DNA from: a virus
IMG/VR virus record: IMGVR_UViG_3300037248_000024
Location: 1 to 64,000 of that record
Reading direction: 5' to 3' (one strand)
DNA: 64,000 nucleotides
How positions within the stretch are numbered: position 1 is the stretch's first letter; the number at the start of each line of letters is the position of its first letter. The position numbers and the translations under genes are program-made. This document shows positions 27,701-35,561 of the stretch, in pieces. The notes below the pieces were generated by a model. It was given only the letters and a program-made list of their open reading frames with translations. It was not told the DNA's origin and made no database searches.

Positions 27701-29759
27701 TTTGCTTGGGGCAACACGAGGCGCGGTTTCGGTTCAGGCGCGCGCGGCGAAACGAATCGCGGAACTGGAAAAAGATTTCCCGCCGGATAAATTCGACTAT
27801 CAGCACGGCGACTTCGCGCGGACCCCACAACTCCTGCGCCAACTCAATATTCCCGCCGTCGAAAAACTGTTCATGTTGATGGAGAACAAGGTCAAGGCCG
27901 GGATGACCGACGCCGTGATGCGCGGCGATAACCCGCCGACCACGAAGCAAGGTATTCGTGAGGAAGCGAAGAACCGTTATGATGCGTTACACGGGTCCAC
28001 ACTGGAAGCATTTTATGATGCGCTGTTCGAGGAACTGAAGTCGGGATATCGGCGTCGAGCAAAGGTTGTGCCTGGTTACTCCCAAAATTTTGATAGGGCC
28101 ATCAGCAGCCATCTCTATCAGATCGCTCGCAATGCCGCCGACACGGTTCACCGCGATAGTATCGAGTCAGACTATCAGAACATCCAGGATTATCATTCCC
28201 ACCAGAACGTCAAAAACTATTGGCGTGACTGGCGTGCTTATCAGGAAGACCCCGGATCGCCGTTGTCTCGCGCGGCGGCGACGATGAACCAGATCGGATT
28301 CGCCTACATGCTGGGGATGAATCCCTCGTCCACCATGATCATCGCGTCCCACATGCCGATGACGGCGGCGCCCGTGCTGTCGGTTGGGGTTGGACCTCGC
28401 GTGGCGGTTCCGGCGCTGGCACGCGGCCTGCGGTCGGCTTATGGCGCGCTGAAATTCGACACTGTTCATGGTGGCCAGATTGACCTTGAAAAGGCGATGG
28501 CGGGGATGCCGCCGGAGAAGCAGGCGTTTCTTCGTAAAATGGCGCAGGAGGGGCGCTTGGCTGCTGTCGGCACCCATGACATGGCGGCGCTAAACGATAA
28601 ACTCGCTCCTTTATTCCATGATCATGCCGATCTGGCGCGGCGTGCCATGGAGATCGCGACCTCGAATGTTCACGCCGTCGATCAGGCGAACCGGTTCGCC
28701 GTGGCCTCGGCGGCGTGGGACATCGCCTCCAATCCGGCGCACTTCAACGCCGCGGCAGCGCCGCTGATGCGGCACAATGCCGCCTTCCGCGAAATGGTCG
28801 CCCGCGAGATGGGCCTGTCGCCCGAGTCCTACGGTCGCTTCATGCTGTCCAGGGCCGCGTTCGATTGGGGGAAAGCGAATCAGGCGCCGATCATGCGCGG
28901 GCCTCTGGGCCAACTGATGTTCGCGCTGCATGGGTTCCAGACCCGGTATCTCTCGACCGCGTTCAACCTGATGAAGAACAGTGGACCGGAAGGAAGGCTT
29001 GGATTCTACCTCATGATGGCGGCGTTGTTCGCGGGCGCCGGGGCATTTGGACTGCCGTTCTCTCAGGATGCGTTGAAGGGGGCGGATGAGGTTTACAAGC
29101 ATTTTACCGGACGTGATCCCGCGCTGAAATTCAAAATCCACGACTTCATCCAGGATCATGGCTTTGGCGAGGCTGGCGCTGATATTCTCCTTGATGGCGC
29201 GGCCTCTTATGGGACCGGCATCAATCTTGGTTCTCGCATCGGATTTGGCGATGTCCTGCAACGGGAGTTCGAGAGCACCAATGTTCTCGGCACGATCCCG
29301 TCCATAGCATGGAATGCCTATTCAGGGGCATCCCTGCGATACGAAAGTGGTCAACCAGCGGCGGCGGTCGCGGCGGAAGCGGTCCCGGCGGCACTTCGTG
29401 GACCGCTGCGCGCGCTCGCCGCCTCGCAACAAGGGATCGTCAGTCGTCAAGGCATCGAACAGGTTCCCCCGGAAAATATCAGCAAAGCCGATATCGCCAA
29501 GATCGCGGCGGGATTTCAGCCTCTGGTCGCACAAAAACGCGCGGAAGAAACCCAGCGCTATATCGCCGCCCGGTCTCCCGACGCATGGCGCGACATGATC
29601 AGGAATGGCCAACAGGCCGAAGCCATCAAACAGATGAAAGCGGCCGGGTGGACGCCGGGTCGCGTCGAGGGCTTCATCTTCCAGGCCCATCGTCCTCCCG
29701 GTCCTGGCGTTCAGTTCAGGAATTTCGAACGCAACCGAACCGTTGCCCCGCCCCCCTGA
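21753..29759 (+). CDS. Giant polyvalent protein: ParB-like, JAMM-like and PLxRFG regions
   Basis: A 2,668-residue protein starting at GTG behind AGGAGGG. The N-terminus carries WxLQPVEGDPFAA repeats (residues 4-32, and once near 308). A DdrB/ParB-like domain lies around residues 395-470 (VVNGHQRTDLAL). A large middle region (~800-1280) has polyvalent-protein domain features such as NVLAHVRFDER, HEVQSDMHQ, WPALAMKRIIKLAA and DKMLPAEVNKI. A RadC/JAMM-like metalloprotease motif follows (H1455, H1457, S1464, D1467). The C-terminal third holds the PLxRFG-type motif FPMQRFGSYF (~1941) and a membrane segment near 2414-2434. Such proteins are known from phages and conjugative elements and are thought to enter the host with the DNA and act on host DNA or proteins. 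Confidence 0.75.
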   Translation: MPDGWSLQPVEGDPFAAQSTPGWNLQPVEGDPFAAPPAQAPLHGYAGTDQAAHVRQSVTQADVDAIPDRSGDLKDAAPITSMDSTMTEYGPSATTPGVDRLERNYDVTARNIAESARQAWQGQQPFITPQAQQWLRDKGVPDAAISTLNSPTYALAAMNAIMRGGIEGFHSLLEPVVGEQAARDLSAMPEAFPLAGHELGGLGIPGAPRLTQAESAAMSQAQDFSHPFLAGNETDATIAGRQMREEREALNAQMEAAAQANRPRLTGPGTPVTEEAPAVSLAPEAPLRTPITPEAAAATEAGETAPTWNLEPVAHDPFEAPPSPVDEAASQAVEPTPAQAEVPVTAESPLLEGEVLPPVLPYAMFDPRDLTLAPDTFQYKASDERGVTGALRGATRWESALANPITVWQANDGTNYVVNGHQRTDLALRAQAAGQPDVQMPAQVFREADGYTPEYMRALGAYQNISEGSGTAIDAAKVLRSVGQIPESRRLPDLPPGGELVRQGTALAKLSPEAFGMVTNEIVPAAYAAHVGDLISDPTEQLGALQVLARAEPANSAQARIMVQDAVNSGFARGVQGGLFGEEAFAHSLIPERARVLDQALRSLRKAGGIYRAAVEGEEPLTSAGNTLNREGNIQARTENGRLLDILQRDATTRGPISDALSRAATDVASGKPVAGASSRFLSKARQIVRSGSGAGLRPGDLSHGVEHPAASEVDPAAAFREELGPGLFESPVPLFSPVARAVDGLKQARGTGEQMLAQITKTPGVKPEELAWMGLPGWLRDQKSVTKAQIADFVRANQLDVREVTHPSDEPNQFTVSSAAVPGGQGGMARFRTYDEALAEYSRRRQEYPNGYHSIMEMPPAGTQPKYSGYTLPGGSNYRELLITLPPKATTRESELMRAAGARLRAAEQAELDARARGFDVTRMGNLTDATDRARAAFDRAREAVKQARGQVYRSPHWEEPNVLAHVRFDERTAPDGARVLMVHEVQSDMHQAGRKRGYYNSTKPWEVFNPVDGAPVARFATETEARADARRRGDGFDFARGDQGRAANAIPDAPFKTTWPALAMKRIIKLAADNGFDRVAWAPGEVQADRYDLSKHINRLDYVPSENTIWAYDKNDRIAHTIRDVTPENMADKIGKEAAEKLLAQPDRAPVTGPIHEGRMWKRLEGADLKVGGEGMKTFYDKMLPAEVNKITGRFGAKVGTSEIATHDKGPEGAWIVEPPDRSWQQRFNTEQDAEEWARLSARGFGLTPEDMTATFVGKPVLQPVHSLDITPRLRSAVQSEGLGLFAGRRLPAPPPAGQDLFGTTRVASAQRTPEPTIRTDQRQAVMPGMEPSAIQAQAARDNAPPKSNQLAPNEGLFARQEPVQPQLPTRTSRYLNTSPFTDELHEAPLTGHEAAADWVFNRGRDTGHEHVAVVDNRTGEIIHAGTSGLADEVKWKGDNGTDLPPDSLTIHHNHPNGSALSGPDIGMLTNPAISHVVAHGANGTTTVASLVPKWKPETTEQMVPLLRSINSARFHAHTIARSLLQDLVNKDAISGPVADLAYEDVTNRLLHAGGVINYASTLDLAAPIKAALAPVLRNLGHADATHDRYTVAVPPEERTASLPAPVAGDAGEVARNPGRDQNGAGESGTSGERRGGGEGVEGGEATQGSLSAGEPLTPAQRAVLAHNSRNGPLPPREMPNLVEQGPPKPPREARASPSPSDELPLREPPQPAQGHNGGPPMPPDSLWPPDQQPPKRPPPPPEIEAARITAPAATKNLNPVEKLTIFPQTLANLDNMSARLWNSWQARERTESTNAAELRGIIQPNFLKLSKPDRLKVAGALEIARIEGAESLVENPDGTITAHNGSIPHANWSKVGDSIQLTPQQTAAYHEAVQLGRDQWTMLQRAAAKRYGWDGALDPAAIRAEAQSRGEPGDYHRLNRLADLLDVMRSNQQEIYFPMQRFGSYFIAIRPKAGEGVIENLGGHPPLAWFETVEKPAFQDLLGATRGAVSVQARAAKRIAELEKDFPPDKFDYQHGDFARTPQLLRQLNIPAVEKLFMLMENKVKAGMTDAVMRGDNPPTTKQGIREEAKNRYDALHGSTLEAFYDALFEELKSGYRRRAKVVPGYSQNFDRAISSHLYQIARNAADTVHRDSIESDYQNIQDYHSHQNVKNYWRDWRAYQEDPGSPLSRAAATMNQIGFAYMLGMNPSSTMIIASHMPMTAAPVLSVGVGPRVAVPALARGLRSAYGALKFDTVHGGQIDLEKAMAGMPPEKQAFLRKMAQEGRLAAVGTHDMAALNDKLAPLFHDHADLARRAMEIATSNVHAVDQANRFAVASAAWDIASNPAHFNAAAAPLMRHNAAFREMVAREMGLSPESYGRFMLSRAAFDWGKANQAPIMRGPLGQLMFALHGFQTRYLSTAFNLMKNSGPEGRLGFYLMMAALFAGAGAFGLPFSQDALKGADEVYKHFTGRDPALKFKIHDFIQDHGFGEAGADILLDGAASYGTGINLGSRIGFGDVLQREFESTNVLGTIPSIAWNAYSGASLRYESGQPAAAVAAEAVPAALRGPLRALAASQQGIVSRQGIEQVPPENISKADIAKIAAGFQPLVAQKRAEETQRYIAARSPDAWRDMIRNGQQAEAIKQMKAAGWTPGRVEGFIFQAHRPPGPGVQFRNFERNRTVAPPP

Positions 29760-29775
29760 CCCGTGTAACGTCCTT

Positions 29776-29792
29776 CCGGGCACGCCGCCCGG
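29776..29792 (+). other. Short hairpin after the giant gene
   Basis: CCGGGC-ACGCC-GCCCGG forms a perfect six-base stem 17 bases after the giant gene's stop. No T-run follows, so termination is uncertain; partial termination or mRNA 3'-end protection is possible. The surrounding 100-base gap shows nothing else. Confidence 0.4.
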
Positions 29793-29859
29793 CCTGATCA
29801 CCCCGCGATCCGCACCAGAGCACGCCGCGACGGACAGGAACGCATGACGGAGAATCGTC

Positions 29860-30228
29860 GTGCTTCATTTTGTCCGGGCCCTGGCTGTTGTCTTGCTTTT
29901 GCGCGGATCGGCGTGGGGACAGAATGTTCCCGCTGTCGTGACGTGGCAGGCGCCCACGACGGGAACCGTTTCTTCCAGCGCCACCATTGTCGCGACCCCA
30001 GGGGGCAAGGCCACAACGGTATGCAATACCACGGCCTCTGGCGGCGGCAACATTTGGCTCAACCCGAATGGCGGCACGGCAGTCGTTGGCGCGGGACATG
30101 AGGCTGGCGTCGCACAATCGTCTACGGCCATGGGTGGCTGCGTGGTCTACGGCACGCCGCTCGCGCATCCCATAACGGGCGTCTGCGATAGCGGGACCTG
30201 TAGTTACACCGTCACGCGGGGGAACTGA
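29860..30228 (+). CDS. Small exported protein (Sec signal)
   Basis: A 122-residue protein starting at GTG, nine bases after GGAG. The leader MLHFVRALAVVLLLRGSAWGQ is a convincing signal peptide. The mature part is beta-rich with four cysteines (TTVCNTT, GGCVVY, GVCDSGTC) suited to disulfides. First of three consecutive export-signal genes at the end of the virion operon. Family unknown. Confidence 0.55.
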   Translation: MLHFVRALAVVLLLRGSAWGQNVPAVVTWQAPTTGTVSSSATIVATPGGKATTVCNTTASGGGNIWLNPNGGTAVVGAGHEAGVAQSSTAMGGCVVYGTPLAHPITGVCDSGTCSYTVTRGN

Positions 30229-30231
30229 CGG

Positions 30232-30786
30232 ATGCGGTGGATCGTTCTGATCGGATTACTGATGGCGATCCCGGCGTGGGCGCAGACCAGCCAGTCGCCA
30301 CCGTTGACCATCGTGGCTCCGCCTTCTGGTTCCAACTCCGGCGTCACCTCCCTCACCGCCGGCGCCTGCATCGCGCTGACGCCGAACCCGATCACGGGGA
30401 CGGGGAGTGTGGCGCTTAACCCGAACTGCGCCAATGTGTGGTCCGCGCAGCAATCGGCGACGATCACGACGCTTACGATCTCGACGGCGACGTTTACGCC
30501 AACGGGTGCCTCGAACGATTACGCGATCACGCTGACGAGTGCCTGTCCGTGCACGCTGGCCAATCCCTCGGCGACGCCGGTCGCGGGGACACATGGCATC
30601 ATCACGGTGACGCAAAGTTCGTCTGGAAGCAATACGATCGGGACGTGGGGGTCACAATACGAAGCGCCGGGAGGGACGGCATCGATCACGTTATCAACTG
30701 GGGCGAACGCGGTTGATGTTCTGTCTTATGTGGTGAAGGATTCGACGCATATTCTGATCGTTCCGTCCCTGAATTTCTCGCACTGA
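30232..30786 (+). CDS. Exported fibre-like protein (Sec signal)
   Basis: A 184-residue protein with signal peptide MRWIVLIGLLMAIPAWAQ. The mature part is rich in Thr, Ser, Gly and Ala and begins with the SNSGVTSLTAG pattern often seen in fibre segments. Cysteines occur in pairs (GACIAL / PNCANV; ACPCTL). It lies four bases after the preceding exported gene and just before the Tat-like gene. A secreted or surface-bound beta protein is likely. Confidence 0.55.
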   Translation: MRWIVLIGLLMAIPAWAQTSQSPPLTIVAPPSGSNSGVTSLTAGACIALTPNPITGTGSVALNPNCANVWSAQQSATITTLTISTATFTPTGASNDYAITLTSACPCTLANPSATPVAGTHGIITVTQSSSGSNTIGTWGSQYEAPGGTASITLSTGANAVDVLSYVVKDSTHILIVPSLNFSH

Positions 30787-30787
30787 C

Positions 30788-33682
30788 ATGAACCGGCGCA
30801 AACTTCTTCTCGGCGCATCGATCGGCGTCCTTGTGGCCGCACTGGAATGGCCGCGCGAGGCTCACGCCACCCCAACCACGATCAATTACACCGTCGCCTA
30901 TACCGGCGCGGACTTCACGTCCTACATCACCGCGACCAATTCGATGGGCACGAACTTCCCGGCGTCGTCCAGCGGAAACGTGACGCTGGCGGGAGCGACC
31001 TCAACAACTGTCCCACTCGCCCTGACGGAAACGGCGGACTTCACCGGACATCCCATAACGATCTCTGGTGTGACCGGCACGTATTTGATTACGTCATACA
31101 ACAACACAACCAAGGTCGCGACGATCTCGGCACTGGCCGGATATCCGGCGACGTTCGCGACGACGCCAGGAACGGGCGCGTCTTACACCATCGCGGACAT
31201 CGCGGTTGTCATCACGATTGGAGCGGCGGCGGCTTATACGGCCCCGCCGGTTCTGATGCCGGGGTCAAATGGGAACTGTTGGGAGCAAGGAACGTCAAAC
31301 TGGGAAATCAGCGGAGTAACTTTTGATTCCGCGCATACGCTGACGATCAATGGCAATACTCCATGGAACCCTCAGGCCGCGTTGCGCCCGAATTATACGG
31401 GTGATCTTACACAACCGGTTCTGATCACTTCAACCAATTACGGTGGCGCGGCCAATGACATCCTGCAACTCAATATAAGTGGAAGCGGCAATTTCATTTT
31501 CCTGAACAACATCCAGTTTCAAGTGCTAAACGCCAATCAACAAGGGCGCGGAGCAATTTTTGACTTTACCTTTCAGTACACCGTGAAAGTTACCGCTACG
31601 AACTGTTTGTTCCAGATCACCAACACGGCGTATGGACTTTTCGTATGTGGCGTCAACACCATGACAAACTGCATTCTCATGATGGATAATGCCACCGCTG
31701 GCCTGGTCGGAGGGACGGGCGAGACCTATAATAACTGCGCGATCTTCGGCTATTCACAGACAGGAATCGCGACGCCTACGACCGAAGCACTCGGCGGCGG
31801 TACGTTCAACGGGTGCTGGATTTTCGGAACCGCCGCACTGACCAACGGCACCGCCACCACATGCACCAAATGTTTCAGTGATTCATCGGGAACAGGCGTA
31901 ACCGTCGTCACGCCCGCGACGCAGATCGCATCGCTCAACGGCCAGTACTACAGCGACATGCGTCCCATCTCGACCACTTCGATGAGCGGCCAGAGTGGCG
32001 CACCACCAGCATCAACGGATATCTATGGTGTTACACGAACGTCCGGTAACTGGACCGCCGGGCCGGTGCAGACCACTTATGCGCTGCCGTCCACTCAAGC
32101 CATCGCCTATAACGTTGAAGCCTCTGGCGGCGACATCACCGCGCTCACCAATCCGTCTATACTCGATAACACGACCGGGCCGGACCTGACCTATTTTCAA
32201 AGCGGACAGGTGTGTTCCGGCACGGCGGCGGACAGTTCACATATCGTGCTCGCGACCACGGCGAGCGCATCGGTGGTCGGCCATCCGGTGCAGTGGAAAA
32301 CCGGCGTCATCGGTCTCATAACGGCGTTCAACGCCAGCACGCATGTCGCGACGATCTCGGCGATCGCCGGGTATCCGGCAAACTTTGGCGGCACTCCGCA
32401 AAGCGGAGATGCTTACACGATATTCCCGACTCAGGTTACCTTCATCATTGGCTATCCGGCGTCGGGCAATACGTGGCTTCTGGCGCAGATTTACAACCCG
32501 ACACCAGGAAGCACGGGCGCCCTGGTGGTCACGGGGCTTTCATCTCCAACCTCCCATGTCCGGGTGACCAGCAACTACACGTTCAATAAGTCGGCTGTTA
32601 TGGGCGACATCACTTCGCAGGCCGTTCCGTGTATCGCAAATCAGTTCGACCATGCTTCTATTTATGGCATAGGGACGCCATACTTTTATACGGACCACAT
32701 GCAGTATTGGATATATTATCAACCGCCAAATACCGCTCAGGAAGGAGAAGGGCTTTATAGGTTCGGCGCTGAGCCTGGAGCGTCTGGAACGCCTGGGGTA
32801 GCTCCCTTTGTTGTTGGCACTACGAAATGTCTGATGCGAAACGATAACCATTCCTCCGTTGGCGCGCACCAGTTCTTCATGCAGGACACCGCGTCATACG
32901 CGGATGGCTCGGTATTTTTCGATACCTGTATATTGGACAGTACGTGCTGGTATGAAACGGTTGGAAATCTGCAATTCACCGCTATCGATTGCACGATAAT
33001 GTGCAATTACAATCTGGTGCTGACCGCGACGGGCGCCACCACTTCCGGCGGCAATACAATCACGGTCGCAAGCACAGCCCAGATTGAGACGAGCCTGGGA
33101 GGATCGGCGGGGCCGCCGCTAGGATCGCTTTATTCCCTCTGGCCCTGCCACGGTTCGATCACGGTCGGCACGTCGGTTACAGTGACCAACGCGACGACTC
33201 TGACCTTGAGCGCGCCCACGACGGGAGCGATCAATATCGGCGACAAGATTTATTTCGGCGTTCAGGCCATGATTTCGTGGGGTGCAGGCGGTTCGTTGGA
33301 GAACACCGCCATTCTGGGATCGTCTTGTCCTGTTTATGCGGCTGGAGCAAGTTCCGTAATCCCGGCCTTTACGACCTGCGCGACGGACGTTCCGGTCACG
33401 GGCACGACTGGGCCGGGACAGACAACCAACCTCTCCGGCGCTGGATTTACCCAGGTGAATTTCGCGACATTGTTCAATGCCGGGTCGGGCGTTGGATCGA
33501 CGGGAATTGATTTGCGACTGGCCGCTGGCGGATCGCAACTCGCCGGGAGTGGCACGCATCGGTCCAGCAACCCGACCGACATCTTCGAACAGACCCGTGC
33601 CAATCCGCCGACCATTGGAGCGCAGGAGTTCGGCGTGGCGTCGACCGCCGGTAATCTAATGATGGGTATTCCAGTGCCGTGA
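30788..33682 (+). CDS. Large beta-helix protein with Tat-like signal
   Basis: A 964-residue protein. MNRRKLLLGASIGVLVAALE followed by AHA looks like a twin-arginine (Tat) signal. The body is a repetitive Thr/Ser/Gly/Asn protein with regularly spaced strands, as in parallel beta-helices. Its C-terminus (TDIFEQTRANPPTIGAQEF) matches the 'TDi.G..Rp..p.iGAyE' ending of secreted bacterial beta-helix proteins. Two ~65-residue segments (starting near residues 68 and 479) are clearly duplicated: both contain GHP, VATISA, AGYPA and YTI in order. It could be a depolymerase-like or adhesive surface protein; no catalytic residues can be assigned. Confidence 0.6.
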   Translation: MNRRKLLLGASIGVLVAALEWPREAHATPTTINYTVAYTGADFTSYITATNSMGTNFPASSSGNVTLAGATSTTVPLALTETADFTGHPITISGVTGTYLITSYNNTTKVATISALAGYPATFATTPGTGASYTIADIAVVITIGAAAAYTAPPVLMPGSNGNCWEQGTSNWEISGVTFDSAHTLTINGNTPWNPQAALRPNYTGDLTQPVLITSTNYGGAANDILQLNISGSGNFIFLNNIQFQVLNANQQGRGAIFDFTFQYTVKVTATNCLFQITNTAYGLFVCGVNTMTNCILMMDNATAGLVGGTGETYNNCAIFGYSQTGIATPTTEALGGGTFNGCWIFGTAALTNGTATTCTKCFSDSSGTGVTVVTPATQIASLNGQYYSDMRPISTTSMSGQSGAPPASTDIYGVTRTSGNWTAGPVQTTYALPSTQAIAYNVEASGGDITALTNPSILDNTTGPDLTYFQSGQVCSGTAADSSHIVLATTASASVVGHPVQWKTGVIGLITAFNASTHVATISAIAGYPANFGGTPQSGDAYTIFPTQVTFIIGYPASGNTWLLAQIYNPTPGSTGALVVTGLSSPTSHVRVTSNYTFNKSAVMGDITSQAVPCIANQFDHASIYGIGTPYFYTDHMQYWIYYQPPNTAQEGEGLYRFGAEPGASGTPGVAPFVVGTTKCLMRNDNHSSVGAHQFFMQDTASYADGSVFFDTCILDSTCWYETVGNLQFTAIDCTIMCNYNLVLTATGATTSGGNTITVASTAQIETSLGGSAGPPLGSLYSLWPCHGSITVGTSVTVTNATTLTLSAPTTGAINIGDKIYFGVQAMISWGAGGSLENTAILGSSCPVYAAGASSVIPAFTTCATDVPVTGTTGPGQTTNLSGAGFTQVNFATLFNAGSGVGSTGIDLRLAAGGSQLAGSGTHRSSNPTDIFEQTRANPPTIGAQEFGVASTAGNLMMGIPVP

Positions 33683-33832
33683 TCCCTCATCCCCCCCCAT
33701 GCGTATATCCCGCCCCTCCCCATGACGCACGAACTGTGACCATGCTCATAACTCCGCGACGCGATGACCCCCGATGATCCTCGCATCCCCAACATCCCGA
33801 TACCAAACCCACGCCCGATCCCTTATCGTGAC

Positions 33833-33855
33833 GGCAACGTTATTTTATCGTTACC
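33833..33855 (+). other. AT-loop hairpin upstream of the 33.87 kb gene
   Basis: GGCAACG and CGTTACC can pair (one mismatch) around a nine-base TTATTTTAT loop. It ends just before the GGAGGG ribosome site, so it could influence translation or be an operator. The rest of the 188-base gap (33683-33870) shows no gene. Confidence 0.35.
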
Positions 33856-33870
33856 GGAGGGACGAATACC

Positions 33871-34335
33871 ATGAATCTGGCGGAACTCGCGGCCTTCGTG
33901 CCGGTTTCTCCTGGAAGTGTGGGCATCGTCACATCCGCCGTGGCCGCGATGGGTTACGGTCTGCGCTGGATGGCGGTAGACGCGGCGGAAAGAGTGGTGG
34001 CGCCCTTGAAGGAGCAACTCGCCGTGGTTAGCCTCAAGTCCGATACCATGTGGTCCGCCGCCATGGGCCGCGCGAGTGCCGCCGCCGTGATCGGAGGTTT
34101 GGCCACCATGAACAGTCCCCTGGTGTTCACCGACGAAGTGAAATCCTGGATGGACCACCTCGCCGTCGAGTTGAAGGCCGCGTTCCGCGCGGAGTGGTCG
34201 GCGTTGAATGACGATGATCTCGCCTTGGCCATCCAGCGGCGGTTTGGCGACCGGATCACGAAAGAGGTCTGCATTCCGCACGGGATCAAGGACCTGGAGT
34301 GCCTGCTGCTGGCGTGCGCGGTGGCGCGGGAGTGA
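33871..34335 (+). CDS. Hypothetical protein of the lysis/late segment
   Basis: A 154-residue protein with GGAGGG ten bases upstream. The N-terminal 35 residues are weakly hydrophobic (GSVGIVTSAVAAMGYGL) and might be a membrane segment; the rest is mixed helix. It overlaps the following coiled-coil membrane protein by GTGA, so the two may act as a pair. No family is recognised. Confidence 0.5.
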   Translation: MNLAELAAFVPVSPGSVGIVTSAVAAMGYGLRWMAVDAAERVVAPLKEQLAVVSLKSDTMWSAAMGRASAAAVIGGLATMNSPLVFTDEVKSWMDHLAVELKAAFRAEWSALNDDDLALAIQRRFGDRITKEVCIPHGIKDLECLLLACAVARE

Positions 34336-34703
34336 GCGCCAAATGGACCATCGCCACCCTCAAGCAGCATTTCGAGGCGCTACGAAAGGCGGATCAGCGT
34401 GCGCTGGAACTACAGGCCAGGGAACTCAAGCGGCGGCTCAAGATACTCAACGGAGAACACGCCACACTCGCACAGATGAAGGATACCTACGTCCCCCGTG
34501 AGGTCTACGATCGCGACATGGAGCGGGCCAGGGAAAACGAACAGACCTCCGCGACGGCGCAGGCCGCGGCATTACGCGAGGCCGGAATAGCGGCGACGGC
34601 CAACCGAAGGACCATGGTGTACGCTCTCGTGGGAGTCGCAATCGCGCTGGTCGGCTGGGCGATAACGATCCTGTTCCATTTCATACCCGAGGCGCATCCG
34701 TGA
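34332..34703 (+). CDS. Coiled-coil protein with C-terminal membrane anchor
   Basis: A 123-residue protein starting at GTG in a GTGA overlap (MSAKWTIATLKQHF). Residues ~5-85 form a charged coiled coil with the YVPREVYDR element often seen in small phage proteins near lysis genes. Residues ~95-117 (VYALVGVAIALVGWAITILF) are one membrane helix. It resembles small phage membrane proteins of unknown role and could be an inner-membrane lysis accessory. Confidence 0.6.
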   Translation: MSAKWTIATLKQHFEALRKADQRALELQARELKRRLKILNGEHATLAQMKDTYVPREVYDRDMERARENEQTSATAQAAALREAGIAATANRRTMVYALVGVAIALVGWAITILFHFIPEAHP

Positions 34704-34861
34704 TGCCTGACGCCTTCACCATCCCCGTTCCCCGCGCCCTGGCCGAGCACATCGTCGCGGAATGCGAGCGGCGCGGGATCAGCCACCGGTTGTGGTGGAC
34801 CGAGGCCGGGGAGTTGAAGGCGCGGCTGGATCGGGTGCTGGCGGGGAAGAAGCCGGAATAA
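34703..34861 (+). CDS. Small hypothetical protein
   Basis: A 52-residue helical protein (MPDAFTIPVPRALAEHIV...) whose ATG overlaps the preceding TGA. Its amphipathic helices and conserved-looking spacing suggest a real gene. The function is unknown. Confidence 0.45.
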   Translation: MPDAFTIPVPRALAEHIVAECERRGISHRLWWTEAGELKARLDRVLAGKKPE

Positions 34862-34927
34862 TTACCGTCCCTTCGGATCAATCGAACGCGCCGCCGCTGA
34901 TCGGGGAGTGTCCGGCGCGCGGCGCTG

Positions 34928-35014
34928 ATGCGGGAAGCGGTGGCGTTGCGGAGAAGGTTCAACACGTTCGATACGCTGGACATCATTGATCGGATGCCGG
35001 TGGTGGAGGAGTGA
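34928..35014 (+). CDS. Possible 28-residue peptide
   Basis: A short frame (MREAVALRRRFNTFDTLDII...) lies in the 234-base gap between two better-supported genes. No clear ribosome site is present. The amphipathic character is suggestive only; it may be noise. Confidence 0.25.
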   Translation: MREAVALRRRFNTFDTLDIIDRMPVVEE

Positions 35015-35095
35015 GGGTTGCGCGGGACCGAGAGAAACGATAAAGTCCAGTCGCCGCAACATCGCGGCTGTGTCCAGCATAAGGGGACATTTGAA

Positions 35096-35473
35096 ATGAA
35101 TCTCTCCGAGTTCAAAGCGTGGTTCGAAGGCTTCACGGAGTCCATGGAAGGGGCGCCGAGCGAAAAGGCATGGGAGCGGATCAAGGGCCGCGTCAAGGAA
35201 ATCAAGGACGCACCACCTGTTGAACGCCACCATTTCCATGACTATTATGTGAGGCCATGGAAGCGATATTGGGATTACGATTATCCCAGAGCCCATCTTT
35301 CCACCGAACGGACCGCGACGCAGATTTTTTCGCATAGCCGATCCAGCGGTTCCATTGCCCCTGTTAGCCGTGGGCGTGCGTCAATGCTAGTCGCCTCATC
35401 TGAGGCGCCATTCGACTCCCGCGCTGAGTTCAATCGTCTCGGTCGCGCGGAGGCTCTGTCTCTGGCGAAGTGA
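35096..35473 (+). CDS. Conserved small phage protein (MNLSEFKAWFEGF family)
   Basis: A 125-residue protein. The start MNLSEFKAWFEGF is preferred over an upstream ATG because phage proteins beginning this way, with ...P[ST].KAWERIK.R, recur near virion or lysis genes of alphaproteobacterial phages. The C-terminal half is Ser/Arg-rich and probably disordered. A strong terminator follows, so it ends the plus-strand virion transcript. Confidence 0.6.
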   Translation: MNLSEFKAWFEGFTESMEGAPSEKAWERIKGRVKEIKDAPPVERHHFHDYYVRPWKRYWDYDYPRAHLSTERTATQIFSHSRSSGSIAPVSRGRASMLVASSEAPFDSRAEFNRLGRAEALSLAK

Positions 35474-35490
35474 CCGCCATCGCAAGAAAG

Positions 35491-35527
35491 CAGGGCCGCT
35501 CGGGGCAACTCGGGCGGTTTTGCTTTG
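35491..35527 (+). terminator. Rho-independent terminator closing the virion operon
   Basis: CCGCTCGG and CTCGGGCGG can form an eight-base stem with two G-T pairs around a GGCAA-type loop, directly followed by TTTTGCTTT. It lies 18 bases after the last plus-strand gene and faces the end of the opposing operon, as expected between convergent units. Confidence 0.65.
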
Positions 35528-35561
35528 TCCGGCGGGCGGTTCTCGGATGCGGACGTGGCGC

